Origin: Diogma glabrata
Taxonomy: Eukaryota; Arthropoda; Insecta; Diptera; Cylindrotomidae
Assembly (NCBI GenBank): GCA_963693315.1
Contig: OY856186.1
Coordinates: 98,116,556 to 98,180,555 of the forward strand
Length of the DNA stretch: 64,000 nt
Reading direction: 5' to 3'
Shown here: piece after piece, positions 10,545-21,278 of the stretch
How the letters are laid out: the number at the start of each line of letters is the position of its first letter
Position numbering within the stretch: the first letter of the stretch is position 1
The notes under the pieces: generated by a model
The model's input: only the letters and a program-made list of their open reading frames with translations
Database searches by the model: none
Told to the model about the DNA's origin: nothing
Made by a program: the position numbers and the translations under genes

Positions 10545-11215
10545 GACTGGAAATCGTTTTTAACATTTTATTTGTTTATAACAATAGGAATTTTTAATAG
10601 TTTTTAAAGATAACAGTTTTTTTTCAATTCCATTTTTTAACTTTAAAATAAAACAGACAAAAGTGCCTGTCTTTACCAGAACTGAAGTTGTAAATCTTTG
10701 AAAATAAGTCTTCAAGTCAAAAATCACGAAACCAAATTCTCGAAATTTAGATCCACTTTATTAATTTATTTCTAACAGTAAAAATCATTTCTCCATTAAT
10801 TAAAAATACGTTTTTTATGTTCATTCTAAAAACTCATTTCGTGGGTGAGGCAATGACTAAAGATCGATTTCAACATTTTATTTGTTTATATCAATAGGAA
10901 TTTGTTAATAACTTTTATTGATTTTATTTGTTTCTCAAACTAGCATCTTTTAATTTTAAAATAAACGAAAAACAGAAGTTCCTATCTTTAATAGATCCGA
11001 AGTTATGAATTTTTGAAAATATCTCGTCAATCCAAAAATCACGAAATTCTCGAAATTTAGAACCGCTATATTTTCCAAAACAAAAAATCCTCGAACAAGT
11101 ATACCTTTTTTCGATATAAAACCCATAAAAAAAATTTCAGCCAAATCAAAAATGTGTGTGTCTGTCAGATTTTGTCCAAATCTGTTCGATTTGTTAAAGT
11201 ATGCCCCATACATAT
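10545..11215 (+). repeat. Single-arm copy of the large palindromic repeat family
   Basis: This stretch has two tandem sub-units, each running from ACATTTTATTTGTTTATA..AATAGGAATTT to AAAATCACGAAA..TCTCGAAATTTAGA. Both match, in the same orientation, the right half of the palindrome at 21,279-23,245 (inner ~22,380-22,750, outer ~22,755-23,245). It ends with AAATTTCAGCCAAATCAAAA and CAGATTTTGTCCAAATCTGT. No mirrored left half is present here. Confidence 0.75.
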
Positions 11216-14200
11216 ATTACATCACTACAATTCTACAGCTTCTATATATGTATTAGGAACAGCAACATTGCTCTGTAATACTAACACTAGTGAGGCAAGA
11301 GCGGCTTCTACGCAAACTTTGTATTTGTATTATTGTATTTGTCTTATTGCCATCCCAGAGGTTATCATGGGCTTAAATTATGCTAGGTAAGCCAATAAAA
11401 CCAAACGGATTAACATTACAGAACCTCTCCAAACCAAAATTATTTATTTTGCAGCTTTCGCATTTCTCAAATAATTTACCTTGTATTTCAGATCGTCGAA
11501 ATAAAAAAAATGAATTACGGCTACAAAAAACTTCGTGTGTTTTAAGTGGATGGGTTGCACGTCTTGTTTAGCATTTATCAGGTACAAAAACTTTTCTAAG
11601 TAAAATCGGTAAGCTAGGATAGGATAGTACTGGCATGCAAAATTATGACAAATTAGTATAAAGTATTAGTATAATAATATAAAATAATATAATACCGTAT
11701 AATTTCAAGAAAAAAATATGATTTCCTGTATCAGTGATAGAATGGTTTTCGCCATGACGAAAAACATATAGTTTAAGCCCCTTTTCATATGAGATATAGG
11801 CTTATCTATAGACCTTTTGCAACAGTAAATATCGTATTTATTATATTATGTACAAAGTACAATCGACCACATATTTTGTAAAAACATTTACTTATGTGTT
11901 TACTTAAATTTTTAAGTCTCAGAACATCCAAAAGATATTTTGTACAATCAATATTCAAGTAATACAATATCGTGTTTATTTAGACTAAAAACCTTAAATA
12001 TCGTATTTTTACATTCACAGCCGCAAACTGAAATTCTTAAATTATTAAAACATTTCCTTCTTAATATAAACAAATAATAAAATTTAGTTCTTAGCCTCTT
12101 AACATAAACTTTATAATGTCATAACGAAACATCTATTATCGATGCAAAACACATGCTGTTAGAATAAATTTCATTTACTTAATTTTTCCCTCAAACTAAA
12201 TAAAATAGCAAAAACAAGGGTAAACATAACGAACGTGCCAATACCGTAAACACATAAGAAAACACAATACAGTAAGGACGTGCTTGATGAAAGATAATCT
12301 CCTTTAAGTTATTTTCAAGATGAAAATACATCAATATAGATATAAATAGATTAAAGCATGAAAAAATTTGTTTTATTTCTTATTAATACAAACCAAAATA
12401 TGTTAAGCATATTCTAAGAAAATTATAGTAAAAAAAGAAAAACTTTCTTTTAATTAAGATTTTATTAAATAAATATAATTATTTATACAAGTTGTTATAT
12501 TTTTATATTGAATTAGATGAAATAAATGACTTAATGTTTTACAAGAAGTAATAAAATCGCTATAGGGTATCGTTGTTTTGTTGTTTTAAAGATGATAATT
12601 TTTTCTTCGAACCATGAATTGATTATTGAATAGAAAATAACGAACATGTATTGATTAATACGAAACATTTTCATATTAGATGAAATTTAATATTTAATTT
12701 TGTAGGTGACATATTTGGCTGGTCTGAATTTCTGGTTTCCCTGTTTCTGACTGGTCCTTCACACTCACAGTCAAACTGATAAGATCCAACGTTCTTTGTT
12801 CGAACTATGTAAACATGCAATAACTTGCCGGAATCAATAATCTTAAGACACAAGTATTTTTTAAAGGTTTATCGATTGAACCCATAACCCAAAAACGTTT
12901 AAAAAAAGATCCAAGCTAATGCGGACGAGAGACACTTGTTTGACAGTGTACGCCTCTCTGTGAAACATTCACAGCATAAAAAACCAAAAAATTTGATTGT
13001 ATTACACATTATTGTTGAATCATCAAGTTTTACAAACAGTAAAATTCATTGATCAATGAATGCCCTAAATTATCTAGAGGATTTAAACAACATAAAATAC
13101 AAAGCCATATAAAAACGTTAACAAAAACAAATTGTTTAACACATTAAGCAGAAAATATTAAAATTTTACAAATGTAAACAACATTAACAAATGAAAATAT
13201 TGTGAAAGGCACAAAATACATTGGAACAAAATAAAGCAAATTTCAAAGTTATACAAAAAAACTGTAACAAAGGTATGAAGTGTAATACAGCTAGCAAAAT
13301 AACAAAAACGGAGCACTGCGTAAGAAATCAAAAAATTTGGGACACCAAAACAAGTTATTATATAAGAAGTCTTGTAACAGTTGCATTAAAATTTATATTT
13401 GTCAAACGGGGCGATTTATTCTGATAAACATGACATCATACGATTTTCAACTTTCTTGAAATTATTAAATAAATTTCTGATTTTTTAAACGCTGCAGACT
13501 AACTACTTTTGTAATTGATCCAATATTGTCTATTGCATTTATATTTTCCGAAAAAATCGATTCGATGCCATACCATAAAATTTACTTTTTTAATCTTATC
13601 TCATCTGAAACCACTTTGAGTTTCTATCTAAGCGAAAAATATCGGTTCTTCCTGCTGCGCTCTCCCAAAGATTTGTCGGTCAAACAAAGTAGGTAATTTG
13701 TTTCTTCTTCTTCTCGTTATTGCAGCTGCACAGTATGATAGGTGCCCAATCTATCATCGAATGATGATAGTCGCACATTTTACTAGAATGCTCACAAATT
13801 GAGATAGTGGTCCTGCAATAATTGTGCTAATTGTCGCGGAATCATTAAGACTTGATGATTAAATCTTGAATAGTGTAGTTTTGGCTAGATCTCACTATAG
13901 TTGCACTTATTTGGTTCATCGTAAGCCAAAAGTTTACATTTAGAAAGCAGTTTGTACCGCAAGAGGTGACATCTTACTATAGAATGGTGATGGCAGCAGT
14001 CTGAGTCTTTTTTATAAGGATGCCAATATCTTTCTCAGATATTATGCATATTACTTGCATAAGTCTATGTCTTCCTTTATAGTGGCATGTTCAGTCTGTA
14101 AGATGCTGTAGAGGTAAGCAGACAAGAAGATATATTTATATTTTGATTATAACAGAAACTCTCACATTTGTTCAACAGTTCGCGATCTTTATAGGTGAAA

Positions 14201-14811
14201 GTTAACAACCCTGTATAGCCGCCTTTGGAGGAAACAGACATTTTGATGTCAATGTTTAACGGTGGTGTTGGGATGGCATAGTTTTGGTATATTTATCAGA
14301 ACGAAAAGTATCCTGTATTTTGCATAGACGTAGATTTAAATCTTAAAATCGTGTTGGCGCTCAAAACTTATTTATTTTTTTTAGCATAATTTAATGTAAA
14401 TTTATAAACACAAAAAGTTGAAGAAACAGCTCTGAAATTTTATTTAAATTTTGTTTAAATTAATTATAAACATTAAGAAAAATTATTAGAAACAATTTTC
14501 CTAATCGATTAAACACTGGTTCTCTTAAGTTAAAAATAAACAAATGTTCAAAATAAACATATTATAAATTGTTATTTATTTGTTTGCCGGAAACTGCAAA
14601 ATTACTGTTGAAAAGTTATATTTTTCCTCTAAGGAAAGATCGATATATAATTGTATCCGTTTTTTCCAGATACTATTTAAAAATTCCAAAAATGTTTTCG
14701 CTTTGAAAATTCAACCTGCCACCCACCATCAACTTCCTTTTAATTCAATAATTACCAAAACAATTCTATGTTATTTTCATCATCAGTCATCACCAATAAC
14801 GCAAAAATAGT
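11216..14811. other. AT-rich non-coding DNA, no gene recognised
   Basis: There are scattered open frames of 60-85 codons but none has recognisable domain content, codon bias or splice context. I see no transposon termini that can be paired with confidence. It could include Pde11 intron. Confidence 0.5.
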
Positions 14812-15312
14812 ACATTATGATGTAAGGACGTAAAGCTAAAGATTTTGGACGTATGTGGTGTTTGCAAATCGAGGCATTAAGTTAAGTAAAATTACCCACA
14901 TTAAGTCCAAAATAGCTTATGTCCGTGCGTCATATACTATTTTTTATTCGCCGCTAGCAAAATATTTAAAAAAATTGTTTATTCTAAATCAAAGTTATAA
15001 TTTTGCATAAATTTTGAAATGAAAATATGTTGAACAAGTAAAGTAACCTTTGACAAAATATTTGTTATTTTTTTCAAAATAATTTTATAACTATGACAAG
15101 TAATAACTAGAATTTTAATTGGATAATGAAATTTTGAATTTAACAGTTGCTTTGATAAAAATTTCAATTTTTTATAAAATTTAAACAAATACAAATGTTG
15201 TTTACTTTGTTGGACGTAGCTATGACAACAAAATATATGGTTAAAAAGTGACACTTTAAGGCCGCAAATCACAGTAATAAAGTAAAACTTTAATACATAG
15301 GCGAATAAAAAA
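14812..15312 (+). repeat. Composite repeat, copy A: ~125-bp hairpin plus TTTTTTATTCGCC-ended element
   Basis: The hairpin (14,812-14,940) has arms GGACGTAAAGCTAAAGATTTTGGACGTATGTGG-like on one side and the imperfect reverse complement (CCACATTAAGTCCAAAATAG, then CTTATGTCCGTGC) on the other. It adjoins a ~375-bp segment bounded by TTTTTTATTCGCCGC and GGCGAATAAAAAAA. The whole unit is repeated reverse-complemented at 51,492-51,974. The second segment is related to 17,757-18,257. Confidence 0.75.
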
Positions 15313-15900
15313 ATTATTATTATTAAATTGAATCTAATTACGTACCAAAAAAAATTGAACTAATGTTTTTGTATAATGAGATAATTAATAAAATGATTAT
15401 TGGAAAATTGGATTTTATTGAAAAAAAAAGAACTTTAACGGCATATTTTTATAAGAATTGGATAGAATAGAAATACGTATACTGTGTCAATGAAAATTGA
15501 AGAGAATATGAAAAAACAACTGAAAAGATTGCATAAAATTGTAATTATAATTAGGGTTTCTCAAACGGGATCCCGGGATCCCGTTTTCCCCGGGATCCCG
15601 GGGGTAAATTTTCATCCCGTTTTCCCGGGATTTCACCCCGGGATCCCGGGTATCCCGCTAATTTTTATTAACATATTTTTTTACTTTTTTCAAAGATATT
15701 AAAAATTTTCTCACTGGAAAATCGAGTAGTTTTTAATTCTTTTCCCCTCTGTAGTAATTAATTTCGTTCAAACTTAGGAAAATGTTTTTTGACACATATG
15801 GTGTCATGGTTTTTTTGTGTGGTTTTTTTTTGACACATAGGAACACAACAAATTAAAACCAATAAAACTTAAAATAGGTAGATTTTTCTGAGAAATCTAC

Positions 15901-17085
15901 CTAAAACTTGCGCTTCATTTCTCTTAATTTATGTTTAATGGTTCTGTTATGAAGGCGATTAATAGAGGAACGAGCCATGTTTACAATGTGATTTGCAATG
16001 TCGTCTGGATTTATTTCATTGTTAGCACGAGTAACTGAGTTTGAGCCATCCGGCTTCCGAAGAAGATTCCAAGCTGCCCTAATAGAATGGGAAAAATCAA
16101 TGTTTTCAACAGCGTTAATCCACTTTTGTTTCCTCGCGGTGTCCAGTGAGTATATTAAGTCATCAACCACGTCTGCCTCACTACTACTAAGGTGCTCCTC
16201 AAATAATATATATATCGCTCTCTCTACTCCAACCAGGAATGTATTCTTCACCGGAAGTCTCTTGGGATGCATTTCTTTGCAGTTAAAATGATGGTTCCTA
16301 CGAACCTATCGTAATTTTTAGGAATGGGTTGGATCTAGTGAATCATTGCATCCAACTCCGACCCATATTTAGCCCAGCCAGTTTTGTGAAAATTGCATCT
16401 AGGTTGAGGATTAGAGTTTACGTGTGGGATTTGAATACCTACCTCAAAAATTACTAAGCGATGTTGAGAGCGTGGCAAACCATGTAGGACAGCCCTAGAT
16501 ATTGCAATAGGGTTACGTTGTTCGTTTTTTGTGGAAAAACAGAGGTCGGGATTGTAATAGCTTGGCCATCTAGCAGATCTAAAGGTTTTCATGTCTTTCG
16601 TATCATATACCAGAAACATGTTGTCGATTGGTCCCGTCAGTTAGTTGTATGCCATTGGGATTGTTATTTGAGTAGGATCACTGATTGTGATGGCCATTAA
16701 AGTCACCAACCTATATTGCTGGGTGGTGAAATAATGGTAGAGTATCAGCTGGCCACGCTGTATTTAGTGGCTTATTTACGTTAACAATCTTCGTGATCGA
16801 TATATCAACAACAATAAGATGTATATCGTTGTCCGTCTGGTGTCAGTAAATAGGTGCAATTCATGATTTCTGACTTAATATACGTGCCAGATCCATATGT
16901 TTGATGGTAAATAGCACTAATTAGTTTACAATTACAACAATTTTTCCTCTAGAGGTAAGTTGATCTTCATCTGTTGCATGCGTTTCTGCCAGAATTACAA
17001 CGTTGATATCGAAATAATAACTTTAATAACGTTCAGTTTTTGACTTGCTAATGCTTTCAATGTTCAATTGCAAAATACGGACTGA
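15901..17085 (-). pseudogene. Decayed non-LTR retrotransposon endonuclease and pre-RT linker inside the hAT element
   Basis: Read on the minus strand from ~17,085: RILQLNIESISKSKTE (start of an APE endonuclease), VVILAETHATDEDQL, then ~16,710 GDFNGHHNQ followed by a stop where the family has W, then SARWPSYYNPDLCFST (from ~16,570), LPRSQHRL and KTGWAKYGSELD. The linker frame 16,272-15,901 follows, with KWINAVENIDFSHSIRAAWNLL, a pattern typical of jockey-superfamily elements. The frame ends in HKLREMKRKF and a stop. Several stops and frame shifts make it inactive. The RT domain itself is absent. Confidence 0.8.
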
Positions 17086-17258
17086 GGGTCCAATATTTTT
17101 TGTCTTATGGTGCTGAGAAGTACCGTTGTTATTGTGATTTTGGTTTGTTTGTTTCACAGAAAATGTATCATATGACGTTAAAAACATCACGAAAAATTGG
17201 TAATTTTTGAAGCAACTAAGCAGAGTACAAATAATTTAGATTATGCAATGCACTAATG

Positions 17259-17390
17259 ACTATCCCACCGACATCTATTGAATCGGAAAGAGCTTTTCCT
17301 GCGGCAGGACATTTCGTCACGAAAATTCGGACAAAATTGAGAGATGGCGCCATTGACAACCTAATTTTTGAAAAATTGTTTAAAAATTAG
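17259..17390 (+). pseudogene. hAT transposase C-terminal (dimerisation) remnant
   Basis: The frame reads TIPPTSIESERAFPAAGHF, then VTKIRTKLRDGAIDNLIF, and stops at 17,388-17,390. The family signature is P.TS..SERaFSaaG...tk.R..L....... near the C-terminus of hAT transposases. The expected serine after ERAF is proline here. Only this C-terminal segment is present, and it sits in the expected place just inside the right terminus. A shorter, more damaged version is in the copy at 8,205-8,291. Confidence 0.85.
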
Positions 17391-17756
17391 TATTATGAAT
17401 TTATTTTTGATTTGTTTTTATGTATTCTTTTATATTTAATTTTTGAAGTTTTTCTAATGAAAAATAATGGAAATTTAAAAATCAATAGCGCATTTTTTGT
17501 GCTGTTTTAATTTTACACATTTTTCTACCACCTAATTTGAAAAATCTAGTTTTAGCGTTTCCCGGGATTTCCCGGGATCCCGGGAATTTGACATTTTTTG
17601 TCCCGGCTTCCCGGGATTTGAATTTCTACGGGAAATGAGAAACCCTAATTATAATAGTATATTTTGCAACGAAATATTAAATCACCGGTTTTCATATATG
17701 AAATTGCTTGAAAACTTACATGGTTTATGTTATTGCAGTTTTACTTTGAACAAATA

Positions 17757-18257
17757 TTTTTTTCGGCAAACGGCTGTAAAGTTTAACTGTACTGCCGCTA
17801 GGGAGTTAGCTAAAGTCTTACTTTTTAGCCTGCGACAGCAAAAGTAACGCCATTTTTATTTTATATTACGGAGGCTGTAAAGTAGCATTTTTTTTTTGTT
17901 AGTTTGTTATTTTTTCAAACATATTGTATAACTTTGACAACAAAAAATAAGTTGATTCTCATTCGATTATGATATTTTGAATTATTGTATGTTACTATGA
18001 CAACAAAACATAACAAACAGTTTCATTGGATAATGAAATTTGGAATTATTATATAACTATGACAACAAAATAACAACTATTTCAATTGGATTATGAAATT
18101 TTGAAAAGGCTGCTTTGATAAATAAAAATTATTCATACAAATTCAAATGTTTTTTTCTCTTTTTTGGAAGTAATTATGACGGTAAAAATTCATATTTATA
18201 AAAAGTTTTATGTATTAATTTCATATTTATAAAAAATTTAAACGTTTGCCGAAAAAA
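17757..18257 (+). mobile_element. 501-bp TA-flanked MITE with TTTTTTCGGCAAACG ends
   Basis: Left TTTTTTTCGGCAAACG and right CGTTTGCCGAAAAAA are inverted repeats flanked by TA (17,755-17,756 and 18,258-18,259). The interior repeats ACTATGACAACAAAA and ATTGGATAATGAAATTT..GAATT blocks. These blocks are shared with the segments at 14,936-15,312 and 51,492-51,866, so the three are one family. A Tc1/mariner-type origin is possible from the TA duplication. Confidence 0.7.
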
Positions 18258-18266
18258 TAGTGTATT

Positions 18267-18362
18267 TAATTCGGAGCTAAAGTGACTTTTTGTGTACCGT
18301 CTATAATTGTCAAACTACAGACTCAACACAAAAAGTATCATTTTAGCTCCTAATTAAATAAT
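18267..18362. repeat. ~96-bp imperfect hairpin next to the MITE
   Basis: Arms GTATTTAATTCGGAGCTAAA, then GTGACTTTTTGTGT, pair with ACACAAAAAGTATCATTTTA, then GCTCCTAATTAAATA. Copies A and B of the composite repeat also have a hairpin of similar size beside the MITE-like segment, so the pairing of hairpin and element recurs three times. Confidence 0.7.
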
Positions 18363-20174
18363 GTAATATTTTTCAATTAATTATTTATTTTAATACTAAG
18401 CAAACATTTATAATGCCAGGCCTCCTACATAGTGCGGAAATTTCTTCATTCGAGCAATAATCTCTCATTTTACTCTGCTTTTGATATTAATACTAAAACC
18501 AGAAAAGGATGTTTTTGATCTAATAGGGCATAAGAAATCCAAATTTACCGAAAGCTTAGAAAATTTTCGTTTTACAAAACGATGTTGGCTTAATGCGTTG
18601 GGTATAATGAATGACTCCATTGAGCTCAGTACTGGTTACAAAATAAGAAAGAAATGGTAAAAAGGCTTCTTTCAAATGATAAATTCTAAACAGTTTAATT
18701 ACCAGAACCTATGTTCGACATAAATATCTTTAGTCTAATTTTGTCGTGATAACCTGTAAAGGTAATTGGAGCATATGAAAGATCATCAAAATATCTGGGA
18801 TCTCAAGAGGAAGTGTCTGAGCAACTATTTGAAGTTATAGGTTCATCTATATGTTTGTGAAGTGAGATCTCATCAAAACAACTCGTGACAAACGAAGAAT
18901 TTTATTGTAAATAGATATAAAAGTTAAACTTAGTTTATGATAAAATAATTAACAAAAATGAGGCACTAGTGATAGACAGATTGAGATTGTATAGTGAAAG
19001 CAAATGAATTAACACCGACCATTCAAGTTAAGGAAATATTTAAGTTATTTAAAGAAATATCGTTGCGTAACTCAGCTATATTATTCCTCATTTACACACA
19101 AAAAAAATCCCAGCGGCAGGTATATCCGCTAGAAATAGGTAGATTTCGGGGTCAGACGGTTTTGTGTCCAAATAAAATTAGATAAGTCAGATTAGTTTAA
19201 ATAAAAAATATAAGTAGAAACAGAATAATTCAAAAAAATTATCGAACCAAATTAAATACATTATCCGAACTAACGCCATCAACACAATTTCGGAACAGTT
19301 TTATTTAAGTTGGTTTAAACTACTTTTAATAACATATTAAATCCACCAAAGATCAAATGATCTACGTCACAACTACAATTATACCATCACACATAATTTA
19401 TAACATTATCAAACAATTTTATTTCAAAATCATCTTTTGTTGTTGTGTTTTTTTGTTCTTATTTAATCTTTTTTCAAACGGTTACTTAGTAAAAAAAATA
19501 AAAACAAAAGAGATTTTGATAATTTTTCTATGGTATTAAATGGGTTGATATTTTTCTTGTAAGGGTTGCATTATAATGCTTATAAAAATGGAAACTTTTG
19601 GGTTAGAAAGCTGAAATTTTTTGAGGCTATAGCTGAAAAGTATGTTTAAAAGCTAAGATGAATTTAAATAACATAAACTGAAACATGATGATAGCATTGC
19701 CTTTTGCGTTTGTTTTTATTTCAACAGCCGTAGGGTCTTAACCGTTAGACTTAAACTATTATTTTTGAAAATTTTGGAAAGATTTATAATTTAAGTACGT
19801 GAAAAAAAGTTTTCAAATATGGGCTTGGCCATTTCAGCTAGATCAAGGGCAGCAAAGTTTAGTAAATTTTTAAAACAGCTGATTTTTGAGGAACCTGAAA
19901 CGCCAAAGTGGTCATCTGCATAAAAATGATAAAAAAAGGTTCAAATATTTAATATTTTTAAATTTTATTAAAATATTATTATTCAAACGGAAGTTATAGC
20001 GCCCTAGATTATTCGACTTTTTAGGCTCTAGCCGCTTAACCGGTACCCGGATATGGCCAGTTCACGAACTTGTCCAAGACATTATTTGCCGTAACATACA
20101 CAGAAAATTATTTTGGTGTAGGTCAAAAAATGCGACCGTGAGAGTGCCGCTAAATTCCGTTATACCTCATATCG
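18363..20174. other. AT-rich non-coding DNA, nothing recognised
   Basis: No supported gene or complete element. ORFs up to ~63 codons lack any family signature. Confidence 0.5.
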
Positions 20175-20302
<128 letters not shown>

Positions 20303-20421
20303 TTTTTTTTTTTTGTTTTTCCATCTCCGCTTATCACAAATAGTCGTTTGGCATCAAAATTTTTCCGAAATTCCGAGATGAAGCCCATTGCAATAGGTAG
20401 ATTTTTATATGAAATCTACCT

Positions 20422-20643
20422 AAAATTTTATGGTTAAATTGATCAAAAAGAACCATATTTTTAGAGAACCATACTATGGTGATATGTTAAGTGTTAACTA
20501 TATTTTATGGTTGCAAGAACCATACTATGGTGATAGATAACCAAATTTTATGGTTGTTATTATAGATACATAACCATACTATGATTATAATTGACCACAT
20601 TTTATGGTTCTCTAAAATATGATCAATTTAATCATAAAATTTT
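20422..20643. repeat. Small foldback with internal AACCATACTATGGTGATA repeats
   Basis: AAAATTTTATGGTTAAATTG, then ATC, at the left is mirrored by GATCAATTTAATCATAAAAT, then TTT, at the right. Inside, AGAACCATA..TTTAGAGAACC is mirrored by GGTTCTCTAAAATAT, and ACCATACTATGGTGATA is repeated two to three times. A separate small stem GGTAGATTT/AAATCTACC lies just before it (20,395-20,419). Confidence 0.7.
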
Positions 20644-21278
20644 TTTGTGTGTACATAATCTATTTTATATACTGATTAATGTCCTATTTTTCTTAGCGTT
20701 GTAATGATCACCGTGCGTTCCTGATAATCAGGAACATCGGGAGTTGCGTGCATTGGGATTAAAATTCCAACTAGCTTCAGTCTGTGAGTACAACTATGTC
20801 TCCTCTACCCATCACAAATGCTGAATTGCACGCAAAATATTTTAAGAAAACGGACCCAAATCAATAAAAACAATGACTCTGCCGATCCCAAAAGCCAGAG
20901 GAATCAAAACCATCACTATCACTACATCAAATATATTTTTTACATAAAAAAATATTCCACGGGTTTGGAAGGGGACCCGCATGCTTCTTTACATTAGCCA
21001 ATCATAGTGACTAAAATCTAAGTTTAGGATGAAAGAAAAAAATTGTTGCACTGGAAGTGTTGCACCTAAACAAGCGATATGTTGAGCAAAAATAATAATA
21101 CAATACCATAACTAATCGTTTCGCCAATGGTACCAGCGATTGTTGAATCAGAATAATAATATAATAACCAACCGTTGCGCTAATGGTACCATCGAGTAAC
21201 ACATCGTTGCGCCAAACACATAGGAGATGGATGATAAATTACTACAACTGTAAAAGTTTATGAAACCAATTGTGTAAA
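20644..21278. other. Non-coding DNA with a short degenerate direct duplication
   Basis: A phrase of the form CGTT.CGC.AATGGTACCA.CGA occurs about twice (~21,116 and ~21,173) next to AATAATAATA runs. Nothing else is recognised. Confidence 0.5.

Larger units (their letters stand above)
15552..17647 (+). mobile_element. hAT-type DNA transposon, long copy carrying retrotransposon sequence
   Basis: Terminal inverted repeats TAGGGTTTCTCA/TGAGAAACCCTA are flanked by an exact 8-bp duplication ATTATAAT (15,544-15,551 and 17,648-17,655), which also fits the hAT target pattern nTnnnnAn. Both ends have subterminal CCCGGGATCCCGGG-type GC-rich palindromes. Near the right end, the + strand encodes the conserved hAT dimerisation tail (17,259-17,390). 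The middle, on the minus strand, is a decayed non-LTR retrotransposon frame. No full transposase is present, so it is non-autonomous. Confidence 0.9.

Noticed and set aside
15580..15660. CCCGGGATCCCGGG runs as a regulatory operator or CpG island
   Set aside because: They are subterminal repeats of the hAT element, present at both ends and in both copies.
15998..16291. 97-codon + strand frame
   Set aside because: It is antisense to the retrotransposon linker frame on the minus strand, which has recognisable family motifs.
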